Part shown: piece after piece, positions 26,984 through 37,383 of the stretch
Layout: the number at the start of each line of letters is the position of its first letter
Numbering within the stretch: the stretch's first letter is position 1
Source of the DNA: Bacteroidales bacterium
Lineage (GTDB): Bacteria; Bacteroidota; Bacteroidia; Bacteroidales; JAFGXI01
Assembly (NCBI GenBank): GCA_016936665.1
Contig: JAFGXI010000013.1
Location: 62,001-126,000 of the forward strand
DNA: 64,000 nucleotides
Reading direction: 5' to 3'
Notes under the pieces: model-generated
What the model saw: the letters and a program-made list of their open reading frames with translations, nothing else
The model's database searches: none
What the model was told of the DNA's origin: nothing
Made by a program: the position numbers and the translations under genes

Positions 26984-29479
26984 ATGACTAGCTTTTCGCA
27001 AAACACTTACAAGAAACTCTTCTGTATTTTTTGGTTTTTAGTATTTCACTCTATAAGTACTTATGCTCAAAGACCTCAAGGGTCAGGTAACGGACAAGGA
27101 GGTAATTTTAACCTGCCCGAAGGCAAAGCACTGCTTGTTGGAAAAATAGTAGATAGCAAAACACAATCTCCCTTACAATTCACGTCCATTAGCATATTTA
27201 GTGACAAAGACAAAAAACTGGTTTCTGGTGGTATTTCTGACGAAAATGGCCGTTTCAAAATTGAAGTCGATTATGGTCAGTATTTCATAACAATCGATTT
27301 CATGGGATACCAACAATTTAAAAGTAAGGTGGTCGTCGTTAGTAAAGAAAATCCGATAGGGAAATTAAATAAAATTCAGATTGAACAAAACACCGATGTG
27401 CTTGGCGAAGTTGAGATTAAAGCTGAAAAACAGATGTTTGAAAATAAAATCGACAGCAAAACCTTCAATGTTTCTAAAGACATCACAATGCAAAGCAAAT
27501 CTGCTTTAGAAGCGTTAGAACAAATTCCATCGGTCAGTGTCGATATCGATGGCAACATCAGTTTAAGAGGCAATGGAAATATAAAAATATTAATTGATGA
27601 TAGACCTATTGTTGTATCGGCAGAAAATCAAGCCGATTTATTAGAACAAATCCAAGCCGACAATATTGAGTCGATAGACATAATAACCAACCCCTCTGCA
27701 AAATACGATCCGGAAGGTATGGGTGGCATCATCAACATCAAATTAAAAAAATCGCAACCCAACGGAAAAAACCTTAATGTAACAGTTTCGTCGGACTTTA
27801 TTCGCGAACATGGTGTTAATGTTTCGGGAGGTGTTAGAACTAAAAAAGTTAATGTTTACGGAACCTACGGCTTCAAATATAATAAATTTAACTACGAGCG
27901 AGAATCACATCAAAGCTATTTATTTGGCGATACAGTATATTATTTAGACCAACACTCCGAAGGAGGTCGTTCGAACTTGAATCATATGGGGACTGCCGGC
28001 TTTGATTATCAAATTAATAGTAAAAATTCAATTGGTATTGAAACACTCATTTCCGCAGGAAATAAAGACAAAGCAAATCCATATACTTATAAATTTCGAA
28101 ACGAAAATAAAGATTTAGTTTCTTCGAGTTACAGAGACAACACAAACTTAAACGAACAATATAAGTTTGATGTGCAATTAAGGTACAAACACAAGTTCGA
28201 AAAACCTAGACAAACATTAGACCTTAACCTCTCAAGAGTACAGAATTTTAGAGACGATCGATCCGATTTCTTCGAAACAACAAGATACCCTACGATTGGC
28301 GACACTCTTGATATCGAAAAAAACAATGAACGCCAAGCTAGCGAAATTTACAATTATACACTCAATCATTTCTATCCTTTAAAAGGCTCGCAATCGATTG
28401 AAATGGGGTTAGATGGGCGCATGCAATTTATTAATAATTCGATTGATGTGTTAGGCTACGACTTTACAAATCAGGGGTTTATAAGCGATCCTTTTTTAAG
28501 TAGCCAGTTCGATTATTTCGATCAATACCACTCTGTTTATGGGTTATATAAAAACACGATAAGTAAGTTAGATTTTCAATTAGGTCTTCGACTCGAATAC
28601 AGTCAATATCAATTTAATTTACCAGAAAATCAAAACACAACAAGTTCACGAGAGCTATTGAACTACTATCCATCTGCTCATTTATTATATCATTGGAACG
28701 ACGATACCGAAATAGGCGCCAGTTACTCTAAAAGAGTTAACAGGCCGGATATACGAGAACTTAACCCAATACACGATTATTCAGATGCATATAATTATAG
28801 AGTAGGCAATCCTAATTTAAATCCGGAGAATATCCATTCTACAGAAATCAATTTTTCTAAACGATGGAGTAATTTACGTTTTATGCCTGCTTTATATTAT
28901 AAGTACATTAGCGATGTGATTAAGCGAATAAAAACAATGGACTCTTCAGGCATCAGCGTTGTTTCATTTGAGAATTTAGATTATGGAAGCTCATATGGAA
29001 CCGAAATTATAGTAGCCTACAAACCGGTGAAATGGTTGGATGTTAACGCTAGTGGAAATTTGGGCTATTCAATATTAAAAGATAAAACCGACGAAAGTTT
29101 AAGTAACGAATCTTTTGAGTGGTCATCAAAATTGAATGCATTTATTATACTTCCTTTCGAATTTAAATTACAAATATCTTATCAATATAGAGGGAAAAGC
29201 GTTACTCCTCAAGGATACATAGAACCGATGTATTGGGTCGATTTTGGCTTGCGTAAAAACTTCTGGAAAGACAAAGCAACATTTAGTTTACGAGCTTCGG
29301 ATGTCCTAAGAACTAGAGCATTTAAAATTCACGCAGAAGATATAAATTATACTACCGATCTACGTTTTCAACGTTATCATGCATTTATTGTGGCTAGTTT
29401 TAGTTATCAGATTGGAGCAAATGAACGCAAAAAAAACAGAGAGCGAGAGTCGGATGGTGGTGAAGATATGGGATTGTAA
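26984..29479 (+). CDS. Outer-membrane beta-barrel receptor (TonB-receptor-like, CarboxypepD_reg + OMP_b-brl_3)
   Basis: An 831-residue outer-membrane protein from the ATG at 26984 (MTSFSQNTYKKLF, then a hydrophobic signal ending TYAQ). The longer frame from 26882 starts at a TTG inside the terminator and is rejected. Residues 40-140 form a carboxypeptidase-regulatory-like domain (KALLVGKIVDSKTQSPLQFT). A plug-like region follows (about 150-265; SALEALEQIPSVSVDIDGNI, DNIESIDIITNPSAKYDPEG), then a long barrel. This is the group usually named outer membrane beta-barrel family protein. The transported ligand is unknown. The very C-terminus is charged and does not end in an aromatic. Confidence 0.88.
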   Translation: MTSFSQNTYKKLFCIFWFLVFHSISTYAQRPQGSGNGQGGNFNLPEGKALLVGKIVDSKTQSPLQFTSISIFSDKDKKLVSGGISDENGRFKIEVDYGQYFITIDFMGYQQFKSKVVVVSKENPIGKLNKIQIEQNTDVLGEVEIKAEKQMFENKIDSKTFNVSKDITMQSKSALEALEQIPSVSVDIDGNISLRGNGNIKILIDDRPIVVSAENQADLLEQIQADNIESIDIITNPSAKYDPEGMGGIINIKLKKSQPNGKNLNVTVSSDFIREHGVNVSGGVRTKKVNVYGTYGFKYNKFNYERESHQSYLFGDTVYYLDQHSEGGRSNLNHMGTAGFDYQINSKNSIGIETLISAGNKDKANPYTYKFRNENKDLVSSSYRDNTNLNEQYKFDVQLRYKHKFEKPRQTLDLNLSRVQNFRDDRSDFFETTRYPTIGDTLDIEKNNERQASEIYNYTLNHFYPLKGSQSIEMGLDGRMQFINNSIDVLGYDFTNQGFISDPFLSSQFDYFDQYHSVYGLYKNTISKLDFQLGLRLEYSQYQFNLPENQNTTSSRELLNYYPSAHLLYHWNDDTEIGASYSKRVNRPDIRELNPIHDYSDAYNYRVGNPNLNPENIHSTEINFSKRWSNLRFMPALYYKYISDVIKRIKTMDSSGISVVSFENLDYGSSYGTEIIVAYKPVKWLDVNASGNLGYSILKDKTDESLSNESFEWSSKLNAFIILPFEFKLQISYQYRGKSVTPQGYIEPMYWVDFGLRKNFWKDKATFSLRASDVLRTRAFKIHAEDINYTTDLRFQRYHAFIVASFSYQIGANERKKNRERESDGGEDMGL

Positions 29480-29599
29480 TATTGGGTTCTATTTAATAAA
29501 GACGTAGAGTTAATACGCTTTCTTACCTGAGTAAAATAGTGTTCGTATAATAATTATATCTTTACCACAATTATTTAAAGCCAATTTTATCGAATACTT

Positions 29600-29607
29600 T
29601 ACCTTTG
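29600..29607 (+). promoter_or_regulatory. Predicted -7 box (TACCTTTG) for the methyltransferase-pagL pair
   Basis: An exact TAnnTTTG match 18 nt before the ATG at 29626, giving a very short leader. Confidence 0.55.
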
Positions 29608-29625
29608 TAGCATATTTGTATAAGT

Positions 29626-30411
29626 ATGCAAAAACGTCATAAAGATAGATTTTCCTATTTTCAGGAACAGGTAATTACTACAAAAAAGCATGTTATCCCT
29701 TTTGTTTCGGAATATATTGATTTTGGCGAAAACACAAGTGTTCTTGAAATTGGATGTGGCGAAGGTGGTAATCTAAAACCTTTTGTCGAGCTTAAATGCA
29801 AGGTTGTAGGCATCGATATGAACGCTAATAAAATTAAAAATGCTAATGTTTTTTTTGAACAAGACGTCAAAGAAAATAACATCCAGTTCATACAGAAGGA
29901 TATATACGACGCAGACGACTTAGACCAGTTCGATTTTATTTTTTTAAGAGACGTTTTAGAGCATATTCATAACCAAGAACGATTTATAAATTATGTTGTG
30001 AAATTTCTCAAACCCAATGGGTTTCTATTTTTAGGGTTTCCACCTTTTCAAAATCCATTTGGAGGGCATCAACAAATATGTAAAAGTAAAGTTTTAGCAT
30101 TAACGCCATATTATCACAACCTGCCTACCGGTTTATACCGCAGAATTCTTAAATGGTTTGGGGAGTCAGATTATCAAATAGAAAATCTAATCGAGGTAAA
30201 ACAAACCGGCATAACTATCGAACGTTTTTACAAAATTGTTGGAAACTCTCCTTTCGAAATTATTAAACAAACATTTTATTTAATTAACCCTAATTATCAA
30301 ATTAAGTTCGGCCTTAAACCAAGAGTAATATGGAAACCCTTGAGTAAAATTCCATATTTAAGAAATTACATCATCACAACAAACTATTTCTTACTAAAAA
30401 AAAGAAATTGA
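29626..30411 (+). CDS. Class I SAM-dependent methyltransferase
   Basis: A 261-residue soluble protein. The SAM-binding motif I is VLEIGCGEGGNLKPF (about residues 39-53), the acidic end of strand 2 is VVGIDMN (about 62-68), and motif IV is FDFIFLRDVLEHI (about 104-116), so this is the Methyltransf_11/25 group. The substrate is unknown. Its stop codon TGA overlaps the TTG start of the PagL-like gene, so the two are translationally coupled; modification of a lipid or envelope glycan is a reasonable guess. A -7 box lies just upstream. Confidence 0.88.
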   Translation: MQKRHKDRFSYFQEQVITTKKHVIPFVSEYIDFGENTSVLEIGCGEGGNLKPFVELKCKVVGIDMNANKIKNANVFFEQDVKENNIQFIQKDIYDADDLDQFDFIFLRDVLEHIHNQERFINYVVKFLKPNGFLFLGFPPFQNPFGGHQQICKSKVLALTPYYHNLPTGLYRRILKWFGESDYQIENLIEVKQTGITIERFYKIVGNSPFEIIKQTFYLINPNYQIKFGLKPRVIWKPLSKIPYLRNYIITTNYFLLKKRN

Positions 30412-31517
30412 AATTAAGTTTCATCATATCCGCTTTAATTTTATTTATAGGTTTGACTTCTACTCAGGCTCAAAACGACACATCTAAAAGTCGAATGATA
30501 GACGATTTATGGGTAAGGGGTCAATATGGTAAAGGTTTTACCTTTGCTCACAGAGGTAGCTTAGAACCAGTTGTCAATCATTCGATCGACCATTTTGTGT
30601 TGGAAGTCGGCAAAAAAACAAATGGCAACAAACCATGGCAATCCTTATTCAACTTTCCGATTTTGGGAGTTGGTTTTTATCATAGCACTTTAGGTAACAA
30701 CCAAATTTTAGGAAAAGCTAATGCTCTTTATGGATTTGTAGATGTCCCCTATTATTCGAGAAAAACGATTAATTTTTTGTATAAAATCGGTTTCGGATTA
30801 TCGTATATCGATAAACCTTTCGATATTGAAAATAACATTTACAATCCTGCCATAGGTTCTCATTTTAATGTATTTGTGCATCTTTCTTTCGATTTGGAAT
30901 ATTTGCCTGCTAATAAACTTTGGGCTATAAAATCCGGGCTTGGATTAACCCATATGTCGAACGGAAAAACTCAAACGCCAAACCTAGGTTTAAACTTAAT
31001 GGATTGGCATCTGAACTTTTCGTATCGATTTGGCGAAAGCAAACAAGAAATTCGACAATCCTTTCCAAATAGAAAAAAGCATCTGTTTTTAACAGTTCTG
31101 GCAGGTGGACCAAAAGAATTTACAAATCCCGGATACGGCAAATACTTCGCCGGCAATTGGACAACTGAATACGAATATTCGATAAAAAATAAAATTAGCC
31201 TAGGCATTGGATATGATTTCTTTTATGATGGTTGTGCAGAGCAAGAACTCATTTGGGAAGGAGATAACAAGGCGAGGCAACATGCATTAAGGTCGGGCTT
31301 GCATTTATCGTACGTGTTCAATTACAATAAAGTCGGTTTTATTGTACAGATGGGAAGTTATATTTCGCCTTACTTCAACGACGATGGTTATTTATACCAT
31401 AGAATTGGCATAAGAGCAAAAATAACATCGAATCTACTATTAAACTTTACCCTGAAAACGCATTGGGCAAGAGCAGACATTGTCGAATTTGGCTTGGGTT
31501 ATTATTTTCAAAAATAA
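30408..31517 (+). CDS. PagL-like lipid A 3-O-deacylase (acyloxyacyl hydrolase family), TTG start
   Basis: A 369-residue outer-membrane enzyme candidate. The catalytic signature of PagL, His-x-Ser-N followed by a conserved N-x-G-x-N, is present as LTHMSNGKTQTPNLGLNL (about residues 182-199), so His and Ser are kept. The start is taken at TTG 30408: only this includes the signal peptide (KLSFIISALILFIGLTSTQAQ), while the first in-frame ATG falls after it. The TTG overlaps the upstream TGA as TTGA. The protein is about twice the length of P. aeruginosa PagL, with an extra C-terminal beta segment (about 220-369). PagL removes the 3-O acyl chain of lipid A; activity here is inferred. Confidence 0.82.
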   Translation: MKLSFIISALILFIGLTSTQAQNDTSKSRMIDDLWVRGQYGKGFTFAHRGSLEPVVNHSIDHFVLEVGKKTNGNKPWQSLFNFPILGVGFYHSTLGNNQILGKANALYGFVDVPYYSRKTINFLYKIGFGLSYIDKPFDIENNIYNPAIGSHFNVFVHLSFDLEYLPANKLWAIKSGLGLTHMSNGKTQTPNLGLNLMDWHLNFSYRFGESKQEIRQSFPNRKKHLFLTVLAGGPKEFTNPGYGKYFAGNWTTEYEYSIKNKISLGIGYDFFYDGCAEQELIWEGDNKARQHALRSGLHLSYVFNYNKVGFIVQMGSYISPYFNDDGYLYHRIGIRAKITSNLLLNFTLKTHWARADIVEFGLGYYFQK

Positions 31518-31552
31518 AGTTACTTTTTTAATCTTAATTGCGTCTAAACCTC

Positions 31553-34015
31553 ATGAAACATTACATTCTAATATTATTCATCAGCATAAGTAATTTTTAT
31601 TTTGCTCAGCAGATAAACATTGAAGATATTCAACACAACAGCCGACTACAAAAAAGCGATTTACTGCAAGTTTCAAAATCAAACCCAAGTTCAAAACATA
31701 TCGAACGATATTTGTGGAGCATTCAAAATCGTTGGGATGAACAAGGCAAATTGATTCCCACAAACGTAAGCATTGGTAATTTTATTGAAACAAATTCGAA
31801 AAGTCTTCAAACGCTAGGAAACTGGACTCCTATTGGTTTACAATCTTGGACCAACGGATCCTCTGGCTATAACCCCGGTAATGGAAGAATTAACGCTGTA
31901 ACAGTCGATCCGAGCCAAAATAATGTCGTATATGTTTGTTCGGCATCAGGAGGCTTATGGAAAAGTAATACCGGTGGTCACCAATGGAATACTACAACAG
32001 ATGTACTGCCTATACTCGGCACTTCCGATGTTGCAGTCGATCCTAACAATTCAGATATTATTTATTTGGGAACAGGCGACAGGGACGGATTAGATACATA
32101 TGGAGTAGGTGTATACAAGTCTGTAGATGGAGGAATCAGCTGGCTTCCTACAGGCCTGTTTAGTAATTACGACAGTGAAGTTTTAATTGTAAACGCCATA
32201 GAGATTGATCCTCAGAATAGCCAAGTTATATATGCCGGCACAGGCGATGGCTTGTATAAATCGACCGATGCAGGAGTAAACTGGACCAAAGTTCTAGTTG
32301 GAAAAATTATGGAAGTTAAAGTAAACCCATTAAACAGCAATACTGTTTTTGCTAATACCAAAACCATGTTTTACCTGTCGCACGATGGAGGATTAAGTTT
32401 TTCTCCAATATCTGCCGGTTTAAATGGAATATACAGCCGCTTCGCTTTTGATATTTCAAAAACGGACACTAACTACATATATATTCTAGCAGCAGGAGCC
32501 GACAATAGTTTCGAGGGCGTATATCAGTCGACCGATGGAGGATTAAGTTTTGTTAAAAAAATTGGAGGAAATGATATTAATCTTTTGGGTTACGATATCA
32601 ATGGGAGTGATGATGGATCTCAAGCATGGTACGATTTGGCTATAGCCGTATCACCGACAAGTCCAGAAACGATATACACCGGAGGTGTAAATGTTTGGAA
32701 AAGCACCGATGGGGGATCGAACTTTACGATTGCATCGCACTGGTATTATTTAAATAATGACGACACTTATTCACATGCCGATATTCATTCACTTGATTTT
32801 TATGGAAACGATTTGTATTGTGGCTCTGATGGCGGTGTTTTTAAAATGGTTGGTGAATCCTATTGGGAAAATTTAAGCGAAGGGCTTGAGATTTCTCAAA
32901 TCTATAAATTTAGCAATAGCTCCGATGGTTCTAAAATTTCAATTGGATGTCAAGACAACGGTACAAATATATCGAATAATGGTGATTGGACACATGTTCA
33001 CGGCGCGGATGGCACATCAACACTTATCAATCCAAACAATAGCAACTATGTATATTTGTCCTATCAATATGGTGCTTTTAGAAGATCGACTACCGGAGGC
33101 GACAACAATACAGGTATGTTCAATCCTAGCTCCTACAATGAAGAAGGTATTTGGGTCACGCCATTTGCCATGTGCAAATCAGCTCCTCAATACTTATATA
33201 TTGGCTTAGAGAATATATTTAGAAGTGACAATAATGGCTCTAGTTGGACATCTATTAGTGAGTTCGACGATGGAGAAAATTTTAATGTTGTTGCTGTAGC
33301 TCCCTCCGATCCGAATTACATATATGCAGCCAAAAATAACCACGTATACTACACATGGGATGGCGGTGTAAACTGGCACGAAAATACGGTTCCTACTTTA
33401 AAACCGGTAGTCGATATTGTAGTATCGGATACAGACCCACAAAAAGTATTTTTCTTAAAAAGTAGTTCATATACAAAAGTGTATTTGAGTACAAATGGAG
33501 GGACTTCTGTAAGCGATTTAAGCGGTTCTATCGCTCAAGTTAGTTGCTCAGCAATAGAGTATGATAATTCTAGCAATAATGGTATTTATGTTGGAAGTGA
33601 TTTTGGCGTATATTACACAAATGATAATATTAGCGGATGGGAATTTTTTTCTAACCAATTACCAACTGTTAAAATAACCGATTTAGAAATAGTTCAAAAC
33701 AAAATAAGAGCAGCAACTTATGGAAGAGGCGTGTGGGAGTCTGACTTATACGAAGCCTTCCCCGATAAAATAAATGAGATATCGAAATACAAATTTAATT
33801 GTTACCCTAACCCTGCGCAAAATCTATTGCTAATTGAAAATCCATCGAACGATAAAATAACAAACATTAAATTATTCAGTGTTTCCGGCCAATTGATAAA
33901 AGCATTCGAAGGCAGTAAAAATTGGATCGATTTATCGGATTTAGTAAATGGCGTATATTTTTTAAGCATCGAAAGCAACCTAAACAAAGAGATTCACAGA
34001 GTCGTCAAAGAATAA
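31553..34015 (+). CDS. T9SS-secreted beta-propeller protein (VPS10/BNR repeats)
   Basis: An 820-residue secreted protein from the ATG at 31553 (MKHYILILFISISNFYFAQ signal); the TTG 15 nt upstream is not needed. Residues 100-730 are sialidase/VPS10-like propeller blades with repeated Asp-box phrases (GGLWKSNTGGHQW, VYKSVDGGISW, LYKSTDAGVNW). The last ~75 residues are a type A T9SS sorting domain: CYPNPAQNLLLIENP, IKLFSVSGQLIKAF, LVNGVYFLSIE. So it is exported by the Sec pathway, then by T9SS, and anchored or released at the cell surface. No catalytic residues are apparent; it may bind glycans or act as an adhesin. A hairpin follows the stop. Confidence 0.92.
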   Translation: MKHYILILFISISNFYFAQQINIEDIQHNSRLQKSDLLQVSKSNPSSKHIERYLWSIQNRWDEQGKLIPTNVSIGNFIETNSKSLQTLGNWTPIGLQSWTNGSSGYNPGNGRINAVTVDPSQNNVVYVCSASGGLWKSNTGGHQWNTTTDVLPILGTSDVAVDPNNSDIIYLGTGDRDGLDTYGVGVYKSVDGGISWLPTGLFSNYDSEVLIVNAIEIDPQNSQVIYAGTGDGLYKSTDAGVNWTKVLVGKIMEVKVNPLNSNTVFANTKTMFYLSHDGGLSFSPISAGLNGIYSRFAFDISKTDTNYIYILAAGADNSFEGVYQSTDGGLSFVKKIGGNDINLLGYDINGSDDGSQAWYDLAIAVSPTSPETIYTGGVNVWKSTDGGSNFTIASHWYYLNNDDTYSHADIHSLDFYGNDLYCGSDGGVFKMVGESYWENLSEGLEISQIYKFSNSSDGSKISIGCQDNGTNISNNGDWTHVHGADGTSTLINPNNSNYVYLSYQYGAFRRSTTGGDNNTGMFNPSSYNEEGIWVTPFAMCKSAPQYLYIGLENIFRSDNNGSSWTSISEFDDGENFNVVAVAPSDPNYIYAAKNNHVYYTWDGGVNWHENTVPTLKPVVDIVVSDTDPQKVFFLKSSSYTKVYLSTNGGTSVSDLSGSIAQVSCSAIEYDNSSNNGIYVGSDFGVYYTNDNISGWEFFSNQLPTVKITDLEIVQNKIRAATYGRGVWESDLYEAFPDKINEISKYKFNCYPNPAQNLLLIENPSNDKITNIKLFSVSGQLIKAFEGSKNWIDLSDLVNGVYFLSIESNLNKEIHRVVKE

Positions 34016-34042
34016 AAAAAGGGTGAACAAATGTCCACCCTT
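34014..34042 (-). terminator. Terminator for the 34061-34303 gene
   Basis: GGGTG/CACCC stem (34021-34025 with 34036-34040) with a T-run on the minus strand (34014-34020). It lies 20 nt past the minus-strand stop and may also act weakly on the plus strand. Confidence 0.7.
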
Positions 34043-34060
34043 CTCGTTTCTCTTGGTGTA

Positions 34061-34303
34061 TTACTCCTCACCTAATATCATTTTGGCTTTATTGAGAATT
34101 GTATCGTCGTCTAGCAAAACAATTCCACCGTCTGGACCTGGTTCTATATGCAAACCTGCAGTTTCTCCATTCTCGTAATTGGTACCGCCAAAATAGTTCC
34201 TGACAGTATCAACATTAATTCCCAACTCTTCGGCAATTTTGTGAGCAGACCCTTCTGGTAGGCTGTTTTTAATTCTCCTTAACTCATTAAATGTTATCTT
34301 CAT
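34061..34303 (-). CDS. Small helix-turn-helix DNA-binding protein
   Basis: An 80-residue protein. Residues 1-45 read as a helix-turn-helix (FNELRRIKNSLPEGSAHKIA, then ELGINVDTVRNYF), close to the LacI/Xre-like helix pair in which the second helix reads DNA. The rest is a Gly/Asp-rich segment (HIEPGPDGGIVLLDDD) and a short helix. Proteins of this type and size are widespread in Bacteroidota with no defined target. It is monocistronic with its own terminator, sitting between the T9SS cargo gene and uvrA. Confidence 0.8.
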   Translation of the reverse strand: MKITFNELRRIKNSLPEGSAHKIAEELGINVDTVRNYFGGTNYENGETAGLHIEPGPDGGIVLLDDDTILNKAKMILGEE

Positions 34304-34425
34304 ATTTTTAAAATTTAGCCATTATTACTAAAACGCTAATAAAGTTAAATCAAAAAAAATAGAAATACGAAATGATTTAACAATTTTTTAAAATTAATTT
34401 TTCTTTGAGTTCTATATAAATCAAC

Positions 34426-37215
34426 TCAATTTAGTTTTTCTTTTAAATAATAAGCTGTTCTTGATTTACTAACATTAACAATATCCTCAGGTTTTCCTTC
34501 CGCAACAATATAGCCTCCATTTTCTCCTCCCTCCGGACCTAAATCAATAATCCAATCCGCCGATTTTATTACTTCCATATTGTGCTCAATGATAATTACA
34601 GAATGACCTCTATCTATTAGCTCATTAATTGCTTTAAGCAATTTTTTTATATCATTAAAGTGAAGCCCGGTAGTTGGCTCATCGAAGATGAATAAATTTT
34701 TTGTGCTCTTCTCTTTTGCAAGATAAGAAGCTAATTTAATACGTTGCGACTCTCCCCCACTTAAAGTATTAGAAGATTGACCAAGATGAACATAACCCAA
34801 ACCTACCGAAGACAATAGTAACAACTTGTCTAGAATTTTCTTTTCTGTACTACCCTTGTGTTGCGAAAAAAAATCGATCGACTCATCGATAGTCATTTCT
34901 AAGACATCGTGAATGCTTTTCCCTTTATATTTAACTTCCAACACTTCTTGTTTAAAGCGCTTTCCTTTGCAACTTTCGCAAGTTAAATAAACATCTGCCA
35001 TAAATTGCATTTCCACTTTTATCTGTCCTTCTCCCAAACATTCGTCGCAACGACCGCCATCGACATTAAAAGAAAAATGACCACTTTTAAGACCGTTTTG
35101 TTTAGCCAGTTGCTGGTCGGCAAATAATTTTCGTATATCGTCGTATGCTTTTATATATGTTACGGGATTAGAACGTGATGATTTTCCTATCGGGTTTTGA
35201 TCTACATACTCAATCATCTCAATCTGATTGTAATCCCCTTTTAACACATCGAACTTCCCTGTTTTTCCGCCATAACCTCCCATAATTTTTTGCATAGCCG
35301 GAAATAATATCTTTTTAACTAATGATGATTTTCCCGAACCACTAACTCCGGTTATCACTGTTAAAATCTCTAATGGTAATTTAACATCTATGTTTTTCAA
35401 ATTATTCTCCCGAGCCCCAACAATTTCTAGATAACTATGCCAATGCCTACGCTTAGTTGGCACATCAATTTTAGCCTTGCCATTCAAATACTGAGAAGTT
35501 AATGTGTCTGAATCTAGAAGCGCTTTAATGTCCCCTTGAAAAACTAACTCTCCTCCTCCTGTCCCAGCAAAAGGGCCAATATCGATAACTTCGTCGGCTT
35601 GCCTCATTATATCTTCGTCGTGCTCTACAACCAACACTGTATTACCAAGTTGCTGTAGCTCTCGCAAAACTTTAATCAATTTTTCGGTGTCGTAAGAATG
35701 TAACCCGATGCTTGGTTCGTCTAGAATATACAATGAACCAACTAAGCTGCTCCCCAAAGAAGTAGCTAGATTAATACGCTGCGACTCGCCTCCCGACAGG
35801 GAAGACGATAAACGATTTAATGTTAAATAACCTAATCCGACATTAATTAAAAAATCTATCCGGCTATTTATTTCAACTAAAATTCGTTTAGCTACTGCCT
35901 CGTCATGAGCATCTAAAATAAGAAGATCGAAAAACTTTTTCAAATCCCATATCGACAAATCAACCAAATCGGCAATCGATTGATTCTGAATTTTAACGTA
36001 TTGAGCTTCTTTACGAAGTCTTTTTCCTTTACATTCCGGGCAAGTCGTTTTGCCACGATATTTTGAAAGAATAACTCTGTTTTGAATTTTATAGCTTTCT
36101 TTCTCGAGCATGTAGAAGAATGCATTCAAACCAGAGAAATATTGATTTCCATTCCATAATAACTCCATTTGTGAAGTATTAAGCTGAAAAATAGGTTTAT
36201 GAATGGGGAAGTCGAACTTCGATGCATTTCTAATCAGTTCGTCTTTCCATTGTCCTAATTTTTCTCCTCGCCAAGGCATAATTGCTTCTTGATAAACACT
36301 TAAATTTTTGTTAGGTATAACTAAATCTTCATCAATACCTATAGTTTTACCAAAGCCTTCGCATCGAGGACAAGCTCCAAGCGGACTGTTAAATGTAAAT
36401 AAATTGACATCGGGCTGTTCGAAGCGAATGCCATCTGCTTCGAAGCGATTAGAAAAACTCGACACAAGCCATTTCCCGTCTGTTTCGGAATAAACCTCAC
36501 AAACCCCTTCTCCTTCGAAAAAGGCAGTTTGAATACTATCGGCTATTCTATTTTTAAACGATTCGTTTTGAGCCGACTTAACACGATCTATCAACAAGGA
36601 CACTGCTTGTTTTTGTATTTTTTTTAATACGTCAAAATCATCTAATATCTGATCGATATTATAAACTTCTGTTTCAGAAATAATTCTCGAAAACCCTTGA
36701 CTTTTAAGCAATTCTAATCGCTCAACTATTTCTGACTTTTTAGCAAAATAAATGGGCGAAGCAATCATAATTTTTTGACCCTCGGGAAATCCTGTAATAA
36801 AATCGGACACATCCTTGACGTCATGACTTTTTACAATATGGCCGGACACAGGAGAGTATGTTTTGCCAATTCTAGCAAATAATAATTTTAAATAATCGTA
36901 AATTTCTGTTGAAGTACCAACCGTCGATCTAGGGTTTTTAGTATTAACTTTTTGCTCTATTGCAATAGATGGAGGTATCCCTTGGATCAAATCCACATCG
37001 GGTTTTTGTATTTTTCCTAGAAACTGCCGAGCATATGACGATAAACTTTCTACGTATCTTCTTTGTCCCTCTGCAAACAAAGTATCGAAAGCCAATGAAG
37101 ATTTTCCACTACCAGAAACCCCTGTTATCACGTGCAATTTATTTCTTTCGATTTCAATATTGATATTTTTTAAATTGTGAACTCGTGCACCTTTTACAAT
37201 AATTTTTTTTGGCAT
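34426..37215 (-). CDS. uvrA: Excinuclease ABC subunit A
   Basis: This protein has 929 residues from the ATG at 37213-37215 (MPKKIIVKGARVHNLKNI), the family start; the extension to 37272 is not conserved. UvrA finds bulky DNA lesions as a dimer with UvrB. Two ABC modules are complete: Walker A VSGSGKSSLAFDTLFAEGQR (about 33) and GVSGSGKSSLVKKI (about 630), with signatures SLSGGESQRINLA and TLSGGESQRIKLA. Zinc fingers include CPECKGKRL, and the DNA-binding finger CDECLGEG...CESCKGKRF in the second half is intact. The first module also has the UvrB-interaction segment. It is a single gene; uvrB is not in the window. Confidence 0.97.
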   Translation of the reverse strand: MPKKIIVKGARVHNLKNINIEIERNKLHVITGVSGSGKSSLAFDTLFAEGQRRYVESLSSYARQFLGKIQKPDVDLIQGIPPSIAIEQKVNTKNPRSTVGTSTEIYDYLKLLFARIGKTYSPVSGHIVKSHDVKDVSDFITGFPEGQKIMIASPIYFAKKSEIVERLELLKSQGFSRIISETEVYNIDQILDDFDVLKKIQKQAVSLLIDRVKSAQNESFKNRIADSIQTAFFEGEGVCEVYSETDGKWLVSSFSNRFEADGIRFEQPDVNLFTFNSPLGACPRCEGFGKTIGIDEDLVIPNKNLSVYQEAIMPWRGEKLGQWKDELIRNASKFDFPIHKPIFQLNTSQMELLWNGNQYFSGLNAFFYMLEKESYKIQNRVILSKYRGKTTCPECKGKRLRKEAQYVKIQNQSIADLVDLSIWDLKKFFDLLILDAHDEAVAKRILVEINSRIDFLINVGLGYLTLNRLSSSLSGGESQRINLATSLGSSLVGSLYILDEPSIGLHSYDTEKLIKVLRELQQLGNTVLVVEHDEDIMRQADEVIDIGPFAGTGGGELVFQGDIKALLDSDTLTSQYLNGKAKIDVPTKRRHWHSYLEIVGARENNLKNIDVKLPLEILTVITGVSGSGKSSLVKKILFPAMQKIMGGYGGKTGKFDVLKGDYNQIEMIEYVDQNPIGKSSRSNPVTYIKAYDDIRKLFADQQLAKQNGLKSGHFSFNVDGGRCDECLGEGQIKVEMQFMADVYLTCESCKGKRFKQEVLEVKYKGKSIHDVLEMTIDESIDFFSQHKGSTEKKILDKLLLLSSVGLGYVHLGQSSNTLSGGESQRIKLASYLAKEKSTKNLFIFDEPTTGLHFNDIKKLLKAINELIDRGHSVIIIEHNMEVIKSADWIIDLGPEGGENGGYIVAEGKPEDIVNVSKSRTAYYLKEKLN

Positions 37216-37383
37216 TTGCTTGACTTTATCACTATTACAATATATTTTTGACAAAAATAGCGGATTACACAATAAAAGCTTCTTAAATTCTGTTTTATGT
37301 AATGACGCTAATGTTAACTTTTATAAACTAAAAAAAATTATTGCCTATAGAATAAATCTACGCTAACCAATTTGAGACATTAA

